Positions 11,401-24,500 of a stretch of 64,000 bases of DNA are shown piece after piece. The notes under the pieces were generated by a model. The model ran no database searches and was not told the DNA's origin. It saw nothing but the letters and a program-made list of their open reading frames with translations. The translations under genes were made by a program, and so were the position numbers. The DNA lies in contig NC_049991.1 of assembly GCF_000003815.2 (NCBI RefSeq), forward strand, positions 17,096,776-17,160,775, written 5' to 3'. This DNA comes from Branchiostoma floridae (Eukaryota; Chordata; Leptocardii; Amphioxiformes; Branchiostomatidae). How positions within the stretch are numbered: the first letter of the stretch is position 1; every line of letters begins with the position of its first letter.

Positions 11401-11592
11401 TTACTCTTCAAGCTAAGCAGAGGTTCAGCTCCGGCTGTCGATTTTTTGGACCGGGTGAATTGCATGCAGAGGTTTGGCGGCGGGACATGAAGAAAACAAT
11501 ACAACACAAAAAGCCAAAGAACGAGTTCAAACAAGAAACACCAAACAAAATACGTCAAAAATAGCCGGAGCCGACCCTCTGCTCAGAGAGAA
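11401..11592. mobile_element. MITE of the CTCCAAGCAGAGGTT subfamily
   Basis: The left end (TTACTCTTCAAGC, then AAGCAGAGGTTCAGCTCCGG) is inverted at the right end (AGCCGGAGCCGACCCTCTGC, then TCAGAGAGAA). It shares its terminal motif with the 2.65-kb element at 43242-45892 and, more distantly, with family A. Target duplication unclear. Confidence 0.7.
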
Positions 11593-11707
11593 GCTCAGAC
11601 CGGGATCATTCGTTGTCCACACCTTTACAATGATATCACTAAACTCAAGTTGACATCTGTCAACTTCAGCACTCCGAGCTCAGGACCAAATCATGTTGGG
11701 GTTTGAA

Positions 11708-11887
11708 TTATCTCCAAGCAGATCCTACAGTATCATAAGATAGTATCAAAAGTTGTCAGAGGAGTGAAGCCGGCCTAGGAGTGTGTTTGGCTACCGGTCC
11801 AGGGGCAAATGTACACCTCTTGGCTGACTACACTCCTTGGCCAGTTTAGTACCATCTTATGCCATCGTAGGATCTGCTTGTAGATTT
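11708..11887. mobile_element. MITE, family A, copy 2, with perfect 9-bp target duplication
   Basis: Left end TTATCTCCAAGCAGATCC, right end GGATCTGCTTGTAGATTT. The flanks are GGGTTTGAA on both sides, a perfect 9-bp target-site duplication. The arms fold back on each other over about 60 bases (ATAAGATAGTATCAAAAG against the inverted right arm). Confidence 0.9.
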
Positions 11888-14447
11888 GGGTTTGAACGGG
11901 ACTACGGCTTTATATGGGGAAACAGGCGCTACCGGTCCAGGCGAACTCTTGGTCTGCATATATGAAATCACCGGCGTGGCATTGCTGCATACGCAAAAGC
12001 CATAAGTAAACATCACACTGCGTTCCCGTCTCCTAAGACATTCTGTGACCGGAGTTGACCTGACTTCACGTTTCGCGTCACGTGGACTGAGTACGCCTCA
12101 ACTTTGCCCTACATTTCTTCTGAAGTTCAACAATAGTGGGTCCAGTGAACTGCGACCACCATAAACTGGGTTTGATTACAGTTAGGTAATGTAATGCCAC
12201 ACTTAAGAAGAGCACACCGAGGTAACCACCGATCATCGTTTGTATGGCAAACGTAAGGCTGTAGTTAGGCCTAACAAAAAAAAGTGCTGTGTTTCCGTTT
12301 ATTGTCCTGAATAAAATAGGGGCGGCAACGTTAGGTATACGGTTCCGTTTTGACTTTATCTTTTTTTGTTGTTCAGATTTCAGCCGAAGTGAGCCAACAT
12401 ATATAGTTCATAGCAATGTAAAACTGAAATGCATCAGCCTAATATTTTCAACATATTGCAATACAGATATTGCACAAGAACAAGTATAACGTTATGTATC
12501 AGTAGATCTATCAATAAACTGAACAAAGAAGCACAATGCTTCCTACACATTCTTGCACCAAGTAAGATTATAATGTACTTCAATGATTGTTCAAAACTAG
12601 GGCTGTCAAACATTAATGATATTCATTAAAATTCTGTTCTGTCAACAATGGGAAGAGAGGACGCACGGCACGGGCACCACGTTTGGGCGGGAGAGATCTT
12701 TGCCTGTCCCGCGGTGAGCTTGGCCGAGCCACGATAGACTTGAGACTGTACCAGATTTATTTTCTGGTAGGTAGAAAATATGTCATGATTTCATTCGCGG
12801 ACCTCCAAGAATACGTAAGTGATGTTAGGAAAACGTTTTCCAACGCTATTAGGCCATCTAGAGAAATAAAATTCAAATGTGGCGAAATGACTTGTACTGT
12901 ATGGCAAAACGACTTACTTTGTGGCGAACTATGATGACGTTAGCGAACTGCCATTGTGGCGAAACTACCTACTGTTTTACCGTTTGGACGACATCGATGG
13001 CAACAGCGACAACGTTTAAGTTCTATTTTATTATCGATACATATAAATGGTTATAAAATACATACAATGGCAACCCTTTTTGTCTACAGTAGCACCTAGC
13101 GCTCATTACATTTTGAACACAAAGTGTATAAGGATCTCTAAGATCCAAAAGACGACTCAGGAGCTGTCGGGATGCCAAAGAGAATTGCTTATGGCCATGG
13201 TATTTCTAAAACGCCTAAATAAAGTTATCCTTCTAACTCTGGTCCGGGCTTTACATGCCAACTTGGCTTGAATCGTACCGACCTTAACCTTTGTCCCTCC
13301 TCGGAACTCGGCCAAAAGCGCCGAACTCTGGCGGTCTGACCTGAAGACAAAACGAGACTGTGCCTTTCATCTGGAGACAGTTAGTACTGGTACGTCTCTG
13401 CCAAGCTCGGACATTTCCACTCTGAGACGACGCAAAGCAATAAGCCCGGCACAAGATGTGGGGCAAAGGCCACAAGCCCCTCACTGACGTCTAATCCGGC
13501 AAAAACTAAAAAAGAAAAAAAAATCTTGTCTTGATGATCAAGAGGTCGTCGAAAAGGGCAAGCATAATTTTCGTGGATGAAACTATAAAAGAAAGTGGCC
13601 AAATCTGGTATATAATGACAGAGACGTGAAGAAAGAGCAAAGGGGGCCGAGACGGAGGGACAGAACTTAAATTCGTAGAGCAAGGGAAAGAAGAGAGGAA
13701 GAGAGAAAAGAGAACAAAAAGGAAACGCACACTGCATTCTGTTATGCCCTATTAAAGAGGGTAATAACAAACGCCCCTTACTTTGCTTTGTCCACTTAAT
13801 GTTGACTCAGTATACTGAACAAGGGATGCATGGTACCCTACACAAACACTTTCTACGACGACAGGTACCGCCTAGTATAACCCGACAATACTATATTTTT
13901 GTTGGACACTGCAACATGCAGGAGCTAATGACGTTTTCGGGGGGGGGGGGGGTCTCTTGTCCACAGTGGCCTGTACAGCCTACAGATTTAATAAGTGACA
14001 AAAATTTAGTACGTCTAATAACCTCATAGTTCGTATTCGGCTCGGCAGATGGCAACAGGTAACGTAGGGCTGCGTTATAGTCTTTGAGCCATGCCGATTT
14101 ACTGAGTTTAATAGGGATCTCCGGCAGCGCACTGGAAGTTTTTTGGCGTACGTCCCAGCTTTGTTATGTGTTTGTCCGCTGCCCGGTGCTGTCAGATTGG
14201 CCGGGGGCCGGCCAGGGCCAGCGGAACTTGGCGAACTGACAAAGATGGTCTCTGATAACAGTGGACGTCAGACCAAAACCACTGACTAGTGTGTGTGACA
14301 AATACATTTACGATATTTTACATAGCAAACAGACAAACAAGGTGAATACAAGCACTGATGTACACTGGGTCAGGAAGCTTCAAGTCTGACTCTTAGTATT
14401 TTCAGTTACGGTGCTCTGCCTGTTTGTCGGTGCCCCCTGCAAAATGT
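11888..14447. other. Intergenic, no gene seen
   Basis: No supported coding region. Around 12880-12985 the phrase TGTGGCGAA or a close variant (GGCGAAATGAC, GGCAAAACGAC, GGCGAACTAT, GGCGAAACTAC) recurs four or five times at irregular spacing, probably a decayed repeat. A run of 13 G occurs near 13939. The rest is unremarkable AT-rich sequence. Confidence 0.5.
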
Positions 14448-14603
14448 AAATCTCCAACCAGATCAAAAGCAGGCAAAGCAGTGTAGCCGTCCTAGGGGTG
14501 TTCTTGGCTACCGGCGAACACTCCTACTAATCCTGGGCCGGCTACCTTCCTTTGCGAGCTTTTGATACTATCTTATGCTACAGTAGGATCTGGTTGGAGA
14601 TTA
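14448..14603. mobile_element. MITE, family A, copy 3
   Basis: Ends TAAATCTCCAACCAGATC and GGATCTGGTTGGAGATTA are inverted copies. The right arm GCTTTTGATACTATCTTATGC matches other family members, while most of the left arm has been deleted. No clear target duplication remains. Confidence 0.8.
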
Positions 14604-15345
14604 TCAACCAAGAAGACCATGCAAGATTGCACCGCAAACTTTTGAAGAGCCCAGTCAAGTTTACCCACCTTATGAGAGCCTGCTATCCTTCAGCGAAGAG
14701 AGAGTCTTCCGCAAACGCTGACTCTGTGCTTACTATTGAAGTTACACAATCTAGGGAGGGGTCACTTGTGGTCATGATGCAACACTAAGTAAGACGAGAA
14801 GCCAAGAAGAAGGCCTGGCCGCACCAAAACACTTGGCCCCTGTCCAGGTTCCGCTCTGTGCCTGGCTTTGCGTACAACAATGAGGAAAGGACAGTGACCT
14901 CGCGGAGAAGTAACGCTATCCCCTATTCATGTTTGCTCTATCCCAGTGGCCCCTTTTCTGCTTACCCTAGCATGTTGACAGAGGCCAGCTGACAAGTAAT
15001 AAACAAAGGCTTTGCGGCCTGTACCACTGCCCTGTGTGGGTAGGTACGTAGTTTCTCACTGAGAGGAGGAACTGAGAGAGGAGGATCCAAGGAATATATG
15101 AAGAATCTACAAAAACAAGGACTTTGAAAATTGGATAGATATTAATGGCCTGATGCTAGAAACTATTCACATGCTATGGCAACACTTCATACGTTTCCTG
15201 TACATTAGGCCATGTTGATGTTTGATCACTGGTATATGGATGGCATCAGCGGGCAGATCAACTTTCGCTCGTTTCCAAAATAAGGGGTACAGTAGACGGT
15301 ACAAAGCAGCTGGAAACCAGCACAACAAGAGTTCGGAGACCTCAT
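14604..15345. other. Intergenic, no gene seen
   Basis: Short chance open frames only; no structure I can name. Confidence 0.45.
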
Positions 15346-16124
15346 ACCTCCATGAAATATTCTGATTATGCAAATGACTTTCACATTTGCATAATGCTTG
15401 CTTATGTTTTGCTTATGCTTTCACTTACACAGGTCACAGTGTTGACAGCACAATCATTTACTACACGTACTAAGAAGAATTAAGACACTCATTAATTATG
15501 CAAATTAGGGACTTATTTGCATAATTAGTATCTGCTTAACTTCCGCCTGCCACAAACTATATATGTAACATGTATTTGAGTCCTATATTGGAAAACACTG
15601 TAAATATAGATTTTCCTCATTAAGTATGCAAATTAATCCAAATTTGCATAATTTGCACTTCATTATGTACATCTCTGCCACAGGTACCTGCATACCAAAT
15701 ATCATGGAAATCCATAATTCCTATGTGCCATTATGCTCCTTGGAAGATTTTGACAAAAATGCTCCTGCAGTTCCAGAGCAAGCTGCTAGGGGGCCCAAAC
15801 ATACACCACTCCTTCCTTACATCAAAAGCTATTTGTCACCAAGAAATCAAGACCATAGTATGTCCAGGTAAAAAGATACAAAAAATTGAAGTTCTGCTGC
15901 AGTACCAAGGTCACGCACCAGGGGGGCCCAAAATTGACCTTGACCTTCGTCTTCCCAACCCCAACCCCTACCCACATACCAATTATCATCGTAGTCCATC
16001 ACGAGGCTCTCAAGTTATGATGTCCACAAATATCCGGAAACACAAACACACACACAGACACACCCACACATAACACACACACACAGACACACTCAAAACT
16101 ATACCTCCATTTTTCATGGAGGTA
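15346..16124. mobile_element. Dispersed repeat bounded by ACCTCCATGAAA motifs, family F
   Basis: The left end carries ATACCTCCATGAAAT and the right end TATACCTCCATTTTTCATGG followed by AGGTA, itself a hairpin. The interior contains degenerate internal units (CATACCAAATATCATGGAAATC and relatives), several TATGCAAAT octamer-like phrases and a CA-rich tract at 16040-16092. The same terminal phrase TTTTCATGGAGGTATGAG occurs alone near 36525. Likely a non-autonomous element; class not determined. Confidence 0.55.
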
Positions 16125-16949
16125 AATATGCAGATGCTTATAACATCATAGAATACCAATACAGAATTTGGACAATCCAAAGTCAAAGTAGATGTGAAAG
16201 AACAAAAATTAAAAATCTATTGTTTGATTACCGTACTCTTTGTGTTTACTTTAGTCTTTTCTTCCTGACCACTTAGATTCCATTATATACCATATGGAAG
16301 ACACCCTTCTTTTTGGCCAGACTTTTTTTATTTGCATGCTCGCATCAGTTTTGGGATTCCAAGAGGGCGCCATACATCAATCAAATCAAAATGGCCAGAC
16401 GCTGATCAGGCAGAACTACATGTGCTGTGCAAACAAGCTGACATCATGAGTACACATAGGGCATTATGATGATTAATTACACGTCCAGGCTCCTAGCTCC
16501 CGAAAGAAATAGCATTAACTGGTCAAATAGGGGAAGGATTTGTTTTAATAAGTCAACTAGAGTAGGAATTAAACTGACTACAGCATGAGTGTTTTTCCAA
16601 CAATCGAATTCACGAGTCTGTCGAAGACTACCACTACTGCACGGCATACCAGTGCCGCTAGTCTGCTTATCGCTAAAGGTTGACACCACCGGCGCCCCGG
16701 TCTCCTAGAACAATCACGCTAACCGCAAGGGTTCAAAGTCCACAACTATCACCGGCAATCCCCGATTATCATTTAGGACAGCAAACTCCACCCAAATATC
16801 CACCTGTTTTGCCATTCACCAAAGCAAGAGAGTGTATTAAAAGTTACTAACAAATTGAATGCGCTAATATGAAGTTGAGTCATTGTATAACATTCAACCT
16901 TCTTGGCAATCATAATGAAGCGAAAACTAAGATGGTTTGGTACATGTAT

Positions 16950-17027
16950 TAGCCTCTACCAGGCTCCGTGGTTCGGTGGTCTAATTGTAAAAATTGGACA
17001 AATAGGGTGCATAGCCTGGTAGAGGCT
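16950..17027. mobile_element. Short MITE, family B (TAG(T/C)CTCTACCAG ends), copy 1
   Basis: Ends TAGCCTCTACCAGGCTCC and AGCCTGGTAGAGGCT are inverted. The left portion (CGTGGTTCGGTGGTCTAATT then GTAAAAATTGGACAAATAG) is found inverted at about 45015-45068, so both belong to one family. Confidence 0.7.
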
Positions 17028-17451
17028 GACATGTGCCGGAAGATCGTCAGTGCTCGCAAACAAAATACAAGGGACAGTGCCAGGAAGCTGGAAGAGGGGA
17101 AGGCAGAGGAAAAGGCGGATTGGCCGAAGCTCTAAGAGCGGCGGAGGACAGAGCAGGTGGATTTGTGCAGCGACTAGTCATGGTGCCACAACCATAGAGA
17201 GGTCGAGGAATTAAGTGAGGTGAGAGTGAATGAGCCAGTGCGCTGAATGAGATATGCAATACATGACCAGTTAACCCACAATAAACCACGACGGGACCAT
17301 GCAGGTGTACACGAGGCCAGAAGGGTCAATGGTCGGTAATGGCAGACATGAGGCATCAGGTAGGCTCTACTGAGCGGGGCACGCTCACGCACTGCGGCAC
17401 GCTCCGAGTTGTCGCGTGGCCACGTTTCGACCGTGAGGGCGAACTATGAAC

Positions 17452-17622
17452 TAGACCCTAGCTACGGTGCCTTGGAGATAGTATCAAAGCTGGCAAAGGA
17501 GTATAGCCGACACCGGTGCCCGTTTGACTCCCTTTGCCGGCTATCTCCCTTTGGTCGGCTATAATCCTTTGCCAGCTTTTTGATACTATCTCTAAGGCAC
17601 CGTAGGGTCTGCTTGGAGACTA
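17452..17622. mobile_element. MITE, family A, copy 4, with perfect 9-bp target duplication
   Basis: The right end CTGCTTGGAGACTA and fold-back arms (GATAGTATCAAAGCTGGC and GCCAGCTTTTTGATACTATC) identify family A. ACTATGAAC stands at 17443-17451 and again at 17623-17631, a perfect 9-bp target duplication. The left terminus has lost the TCTCCAAGCAG segment. Confidence 0.9.
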
Positions 17623-18967
17623 ACTATGAACCATTGAAGGACGTTTGAAGCATTCAGACTCTTTGGGTTGCTGGAAGAAAAAAAGTAGAATTCATTTGCC
17701 AAACAGGTTGGATGATTTGCCAGGGGCGTTCGGTAGGCCATCGAGAGCGACAAAGTCCTCTGATAAAATGTTTCTCCTGTTTTGGGCCAATTGCCAGAAT
17801 TTTTTTTTTATTCCGCTATGTGAACCCTTACTAGACTGACACTTAGGTCAGTCTAGTAGAGACTAAATTAATTAGGAAGAATGTCCGACAACCTTGGCCA
17901 AGTCAGCATGTCATTTTATAATATGATGTTAGGACTCGAAATTCAATAACTTGGTCCTAAGACCTATCTACACCATTCAATGACCAACAAAGTACCATGG
18001 CCCTCGCCCGGCACTAGACAACCTTAGCCCATGTTGAAAAGCGCGAATCAGCGCTCCAACCAGCCAGCGTTGCTAGAAAAAGGCCAAAATCATGCCCAGG
18101 CCATACTGTCTTCACGTGCGCCCGTATGTGTGGTCATATGTGTGCACAGGCGGTCAGCACGCCTTGTACTAGTGGTGGATGGGGCGTTATGTTTCTGACT
18201 GTGAAAGCAGCGTCAGCAAACCAACCTCAGTCAATGTCCATTGTGGGGGCGTTTCTTCATTTCTCAAACTAACTCAGATTCGGTAAACGCTGTGTCCATA
18301 TCCTATATGGACCTTTATGCAATACGTGGCAGCACAGGGAATATGCTGTATATTCCGACAAGGCATAAATAAAAAAAAATCTCAGCTCTTTCACTAACAT
18401 ATGGAAGGCTGCTACAAACATGTGACATAGCCTTTTTGTGACACACCAACAGCGTCTGCACACAGCATTGAAATATAGATCTCCGAGGTTCATTTAGGTG
18501 TGCTACCAGGTATACAAATACTATTCTTGCAATGGTTAACCATTGAATACAACCTGATTACAGAAGAAATTCAAGCTGCACACAACAACGCCAAACGAAC
18601 TACCTGCTTAAAACAGCCATAAAAGTAAGCACACAAAGCAAAGGCATCTATAAATTAGGGAGAGATGAAAGTTTCAAACGAGCAGAAGAAAAGGCCGACC
18701 TTTACCTGAGTCGCCTTCCCGCACAGGTGCCCAGGTCACCCCACCGGTCGGCGTCTGCACACAGTCTGATGGTGAGGTAGATGCCAGAAGGTCTGTTTGA
18801 TCGCCAAACGGACAAAGGTTAGTCTCTACCAGACTGGCTACGCTGGCCGTTATAGGGAGAATAATTGACCAGAGTTTTGCTACCAGAAGAGTTGGCCGGC
18901 CGCGCAGCAGGACAATCCCCGGCCGTATGAAGGCCTAGCCACAAGTCGGCGACACAATTTTCCGTCT

Positions 18968-19172
18968 TGTCAGGCTTAGGTCACATTTCAAAACCGGGGC
19001 CCGGCCGGGTAGCTTTCTGGAGCAAAAATAATGATATAAAAGATTTACAAATACACAAAATGTCAAAATAATATTCATGGACATGATTTGTGCACATACA
19101 TTTTAATTTTTCGTTTCTTAAAACATCCCAGCCGGGCCCCGGTTTGGAAATGTGACGTTAGCCTAAACGGTC
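18968..19172. mobile_element. Inverted-repeat element, family E (GC-rich arms)
   Basis: The left arm GTCACATTTCAAAACCGGGG CCCGGCCGGG is answered by the right arm CCGGGCCCCGGTTTGGAAAT GTGACGTTAGCC. The centre is AT-rich. One arm of another copy lies near 10290-10335. Confidence 0.75.
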
Positions 19173-19375
19173 GTTGCCCTAACGCTGAGCGGTCTTTACC
19201 ATATCCGAACATATAGTAATAAAATTGTGACTGTATGGACTAATGTTACACTACATTAACTAAATTTACGTTGTACTAATGTATTCGATAAAAACTGGTG
19301 TATATAATTTGGCACCTGCTAGATTGGGATAGAAGCTTGAAAATTTAAACTTGCTTTGTAAATACACATTCGCCC

Positions 19376-19511
19376 TAATCTCCAAGCAGATCCTACGGTG
19401 CCATAAGATAGTATCAAAGCTGGCCAAGGAGTGTAGACGGCCAAGGGAGTCAAACGGGCACCGGGAAGTTTGATACTATACATTACGCACCGTGGATCTG
19501 GTTCGAGATTA
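19376..19511. mobile_element. MITE, family A, copy 5, with 9-bp target duplication
   Basis: Left end TAATCTCCAAGCAGATCC, right end GATCTGGTTCGAGATTA. CATTCGCCC on the left and CATTTGCCC on the right are a 9-bp target duplication with one difference. The interior is shortened compared with copies 1 and 2. Confidence 0.9.
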
Positions 19512-20465
19512 CATTTGCCCGACCATCATCCGAAACCTCTTCTTGGAGAAGGAGAGTTTTGCTACACATTTTCCCATCAAAGCTGAGCCCAAATTGAAAA
19601 TCAACGCTCCCAAGAAAAGTAAGGCCACCGCTACATACGTCTGACAAGGAGGCTATACATAAGGGAACAAGATTGAAAGCTGGCAATAAAATCTTTTAAA
19701 GTTGATCTGCCTCTCCATATTGTCCATCTCCCACCCAAATATAACACCTTACTTTATCCCCCTGCAAGCACACGGTCACTTTATATGTACGGACATTTTC
19801 TCGTGGCTGTTTACACCCCTTTATTTGTCCTTCAATAAATCTCTTAGCGTCAGGGGTTATTTTGGGGCAACCCCTCATAAATGTGCAAGGCCACAACAAA
19901 CACTGCAACAGAGACATGTTGTAGTCCCACTACGTTTTACCCCTTTTATTTGAAACCTGCAATCATTTCTAAAATATAATAAGATATGATACAGTTCAAA
20001 ATACATTAAAGCTAATTCATATTCGATCCCATTTCTTCTTAGATATTTTAGGTATGGCATTAGCAACCGAAAGTCTTACCCCTTTAAAAAACGAAGCTAT
20101 ATAAAAGCTGCCATACCAATACTCGTAAATGGCAAGAAATTTGAAACAAAGGGACTATATACTTGAAACATGATTTTGTTATTTGTACAGCTAACAATAC
20201 ACAAGCATGCGGATTGTCCAATATCCCACTCTGAAACAAAATGATGGATAAAAAAAGATGATTTGCAGCGTACCTGCTCAATTTAAGGTAAGAATAGCAT
20301 GATTGTCCAGTTGCCACATTTCACTTCATTTATCCTCACTAATAAAGCTAGTAATAAATGTAAATTGTTTGAAATTCCCAGGGAAAGGGTATTGCTTTGC
20401 AGTTGAAACAATAACATAGGTCAACACAAGTTAGGCCATAGAGCAAATCTTTTGAATCCATTGCA

Positions 20466-20760
20466 CAGTGGCGTCACCTAGCATAACGTTGAGGTGTTTG
20501 GTTCAAAGCCCAGAGGTCCTGGGTTCAAGCCCCCTGATATGTTCTGATGTTTTGCCCTTCGGAGGGGCACTTAACACAACTTTTCTCACGTCACTCAGGT
20601 GGAAATGAGTACCTTGCTTCCGTTAGGGACGCCCTTCGGATAGGACGAGAGCCATACCTCAAGCACGTAATTATATAAAAGAACCCACCACACTTATTGA
20701 CAAAAGTAGTGCACCATCCGAGTGTGTGGATCAAATTAATCATGTAGTCCAGATATACAG
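20466..20760 (+). mobile_element. tRNA-derived SINE
   Basis: The head contains a B-box-like GGTCCTGGGTTCAAGCCCC. The body has CTTCGGAGGGGCACTTAACA and a Deu/V-core-like continuation (AGGTGGAAATGAGTACC, then CTTCCGTTAGGGACG). Core-bearing SINEs of this kind are common in chordates. The 3' end is uncertain by about 30 bases. Unlike the element at 10838 it has no 5S-like block. Confidence 0.65.
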
Positions 20761-21500
20761 TACTGTACACCTTGTACTCTTCACTTGGTGTGTTATTTCA
20801 TGAAGCGGTTTTACCAGGAATGCCATATAACAACAAAAATTGCCCCTCCATCAACTAACACTTTAACCACTTGTAACAAAAACTAAGTGACTGTGTAAAA
20901 GCTGATTATTTTGCGACACGATTTATGGTCTCAATGAAGCGCTTACCACATCACCGGCCAATTGTAAACAATGCATGATGCAATACTTGTTGCCCGGCAA
21001 CGGAGTCATGGACAGGTTCAGGACAAGGAGTCAAAGTTCAAAGACTTGACCTTTACTCAAAGGGGAGGCAGATCTATTTGTGACTTGGCCCATGATCATA
21101 AAGTTAGAATTTTGCCCCCTCAAAATCTCCATTCAGATTATAGATTAAGTTTCTCCCCACTTTGGACTCCAATTTGCATCTCTATTTGACAAGTGCTTGG
21201 CAACGTCTATCAAAACCTACCTCTCTTTGCAATTAGAGCCTACAAAAATGAACCATACCAGCCTTGCTAGACAGTGAGGATTGCGATTATGCCTGCAAAT
21301 ATAGCTGTCCTGTACATGAAATTTTGTTTAAAGTTGTGTTACATTCGTTTTGTTTAAAATTGTGTTACATTCGTTATGATGTTATTTAGATTCTTGTTAT
21401 TAGATTCTGAATAGTTCATTATCAAAATATTATGATATTATAATGCTTATGTGCATGGCATGCATTGCTTGCCAATCTTCTGTGATATCTTAAGAAGTCT

Positions 21501-24500
21501 TTAAGAAGTCTTGTCCCACTCCTTGGTCCTCAGCTCCACCCTCCTGATCTTACCACTGACCGTCTTCGGCAGCTCGTCAACAAACTCGATCTAGAACAAA
21601 GACATACATGTAAACAAACAAACATTACAAAAAATAATCTCCAGGATTATAAAATCAATGTAGTCTTCTTAACCCAGTGAGTGAATGGTATACAGAGAGG
21701 GAAACTGAAAGCTGACCATTCCTAAAATGCATTGTGATATCATATTTATTTGTTCTAACTTGTGATCTTGGGTGCCAGATAGTTTTGCAATGAAGTGATC
21801 CACGGAGCAAATGGATCATAGTTTTGGCCTGGTATGCATCCGCATTATAGGATGAGTGTGGTTACCCTTTTGTTTGGCAAGCCCGTAAGTCAACAGATCC
21901 AAACACATCCCACCTAATTTCTGCAATCCACCAACGACTGAATGATATTTATTTCCAGAATTTTCTAACCAACATTCATAATGATAATAAAGGTTTACGT
22001 GCGAAAAACAAACTCCGAACGTACAGACTACTGAAATCCACATACAATGAAGAGCAGTATTTGAAAATTACAAACATTCGGCATAGAACTACCATTGCTA
22101 AACTAAGAATCAGTTGCCACCGACTGCGAATTGAATCGGGAAGGCACAGCCGCACTCCTCTAGAACAAAGAATCTGCCAATTTTGTACCTCAAACATGGT
22201 AGAAGATGAAGTGCACTTCACTGTTGATTGCGATATGTATGCGAATGATAGAAATACTCTATTTAGTTATATAGAAAGTAGATTCCCTCATTTTAGACAC
22301 ATGAGTAGCACTGACAAGTTTATATTTCTCATGCGTTTTGACAAACCGACAATAGCGAAACCCATACAGTCCTACATTTTCACTATTACCAAGAAGCGAG
22401 AAGAAGCCGAACTTTTGTGTTAGACTAGATTTGTGACACTTTTATGTATGTATATATCCTGACTTGTTGTGACCTGTACTTAGCCCGGTTGGGCAAAATT
22501 GTACAATAAAGGTCTTCATTCATTCATTATAGCTCCCTAGTCTCTTCTGTCCAGTCCGCAAAAGTGTGAATTTCAGTTTCAAATCAACCGAGGCCAGACA
22601 CATTTGCTGAGAGGACCGAAGAGACTCGGGAGATATAATACGGCTGGCTACCAGGCTATAATAGTATAGACACCAAACTACCAAGCACATGCGGCAGACA
22701 TGCTATAATTATCTATAGGTTGGTCAAAAGTAAATCAACTGACAGTGTATTCTCCAAGCAGAGGATATGGTCAAGGGCCTGAAATGTAGGTGGAGGAGGA
22801 AGGCAGACCAAAAAATGGTGGCCACTACTACCCCCCAACCTAAACCTCTAGTCTTGGAGAATAAAGCAACTATTCCTTCAAGACATTTGGAGTACCTGTC
22901 TGGGGTACTTGTAAGGAGCAGTAGTTTTCTTGACATGTTCTTGTATGTCTTTGATGAGCTCCTCCCTCTGACTGACGCCCTGATAACTCGGTGAGAGGAT
23001 TATGAACGCCTTCACAACCTAGGAACACATAAGGACATGTAACGCTAGTTCACCTTTATCTGTAGGGTAACCTTTGTCCGTTCTTTTTAAGAACAATGTA
23101 TCCAGGGATATCAAGTCGACAGATGATGGTTCCAAACGGCAATATCTTGAAACTAGTACAATTTGAAACTACTTTCCATCGATTTAATATCCCTGGATAC
23201 CCTGTTTAGCAACACAATGGATATAGGTTAAAGGCCGATAAAGGTGAACTAATGTTACATATCAGACAGTAGAACCTTGAAAAAAAATTCAATCCATGTG
23301 TCAATTTCAATCATTATTGCAATTTCCGTACAACTCTTACTGAGAGTCAGATCACTCCAAAAGTCTACAGTAACTAAAATAGTGACATCAAATCAGATCT
23401 TTCTACAAAGTAACAGATACAAAAGAAGAGTTCTAAAAATATGATGTTCCCATAATGAATAAATCAGTACTAGTATGTAGAATAAGTGTTTATATAATAG
23501 TCTCTTATTGCTCGTGGTCAATTTATCAGCCTTGCCCAGACCTGTCCATTGTGGTGATATTCTGCCTATCTCTTCAACAACCACTACAGACAGGTTTGAC
23601 TGCTTACCTGTCCCCTGATAGGATCAGGACTGCTGACTACAGCTGACTCTGCCACTGCAGGGTGTTCTATAAGGGCACTCTCCACCTCAAATGGACCTAT
23701 TCGGTACCTACACACATACAACAGAACGTTGCCAAGTATAAATATACTGTAGCAAACTTTCTGAATTAGGGACTGAACAATATATTTAGCAAAGAAAGGG
23801 CTCACGCATTGGGAAGGGTCATGAGAAAAGTTTTGGCTTAGGGGAAGGGTCATCTAAAAAAATTGGGGTCTGGGGGCAGGGCCATGGTAAAACTTTTTTA
23901 CCAACTGCCATGCTTGGTTCCAACAGTTTTCTCCTTTTTTTCCAACTGCTCAAAATGTAGAAATTGTCCGACAGTGTGCAGCCAATTATTTTTTGGGTCA
24001 GAACTCTTTTAGAGTGCCCATTTGGAGTAATACAAGAATGAGACGTCCTAACTATACTTCTAGCCATGATGCACACTGACCCTGCTGAGAGGATGACATC
24101 ATCCGCCCTCCCCACGAACCAGAGGTAGCCGTCCTCGTCCCGGAGCCCACGGTCCCCCATCACGTAGTAATCCTCACGGAACGCACCCGCAGTACGCTCG
24201 GGGTCATCCTGTGGTTAAGTGCAAAAAAAGGAATAGTGTCACCTGGATAGTATGCCACTGAATAAAGAAACTTTTTTTAGACCACAACAGCTTTATTCCA
24301 CTGACCATGCACACCAGCAATATGTGTGTCACTGCTTACAGAAGTGTTAACATTTACGTTTGTGATGGCATTTTGTAAGCAGTGACACATATACATGTAT
24401 TGCTGCGGTACAATGTGAACCAGTCAGAATTGCCCTGAGGAAGGTGACAGATGGTCACCGAAAGGTCAGTGGAATAAAGCTGTGGTTGTGTTTACTAAAA

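Larger units (their letters stand above)
16125..21500. other. Intergenic repeat-rich stretch, no gene seen
   Basis: Apart from the elements listed separately (16950, 17452, 18968, 19376, 20466) the sequence holds no supported coding or RNA gene. The final few hundred bases before 21500 are downstream of the acyl-CoA synthetase stop codon and probably include its 3' untranslated region. Confidence 0.5.

Noticed and set aside
12880-12985. Irregular GGCGAA repeats as a regulatory or satellite array
   Set aside because: Too few and too irregular to define a unit; noted only in the region entry.
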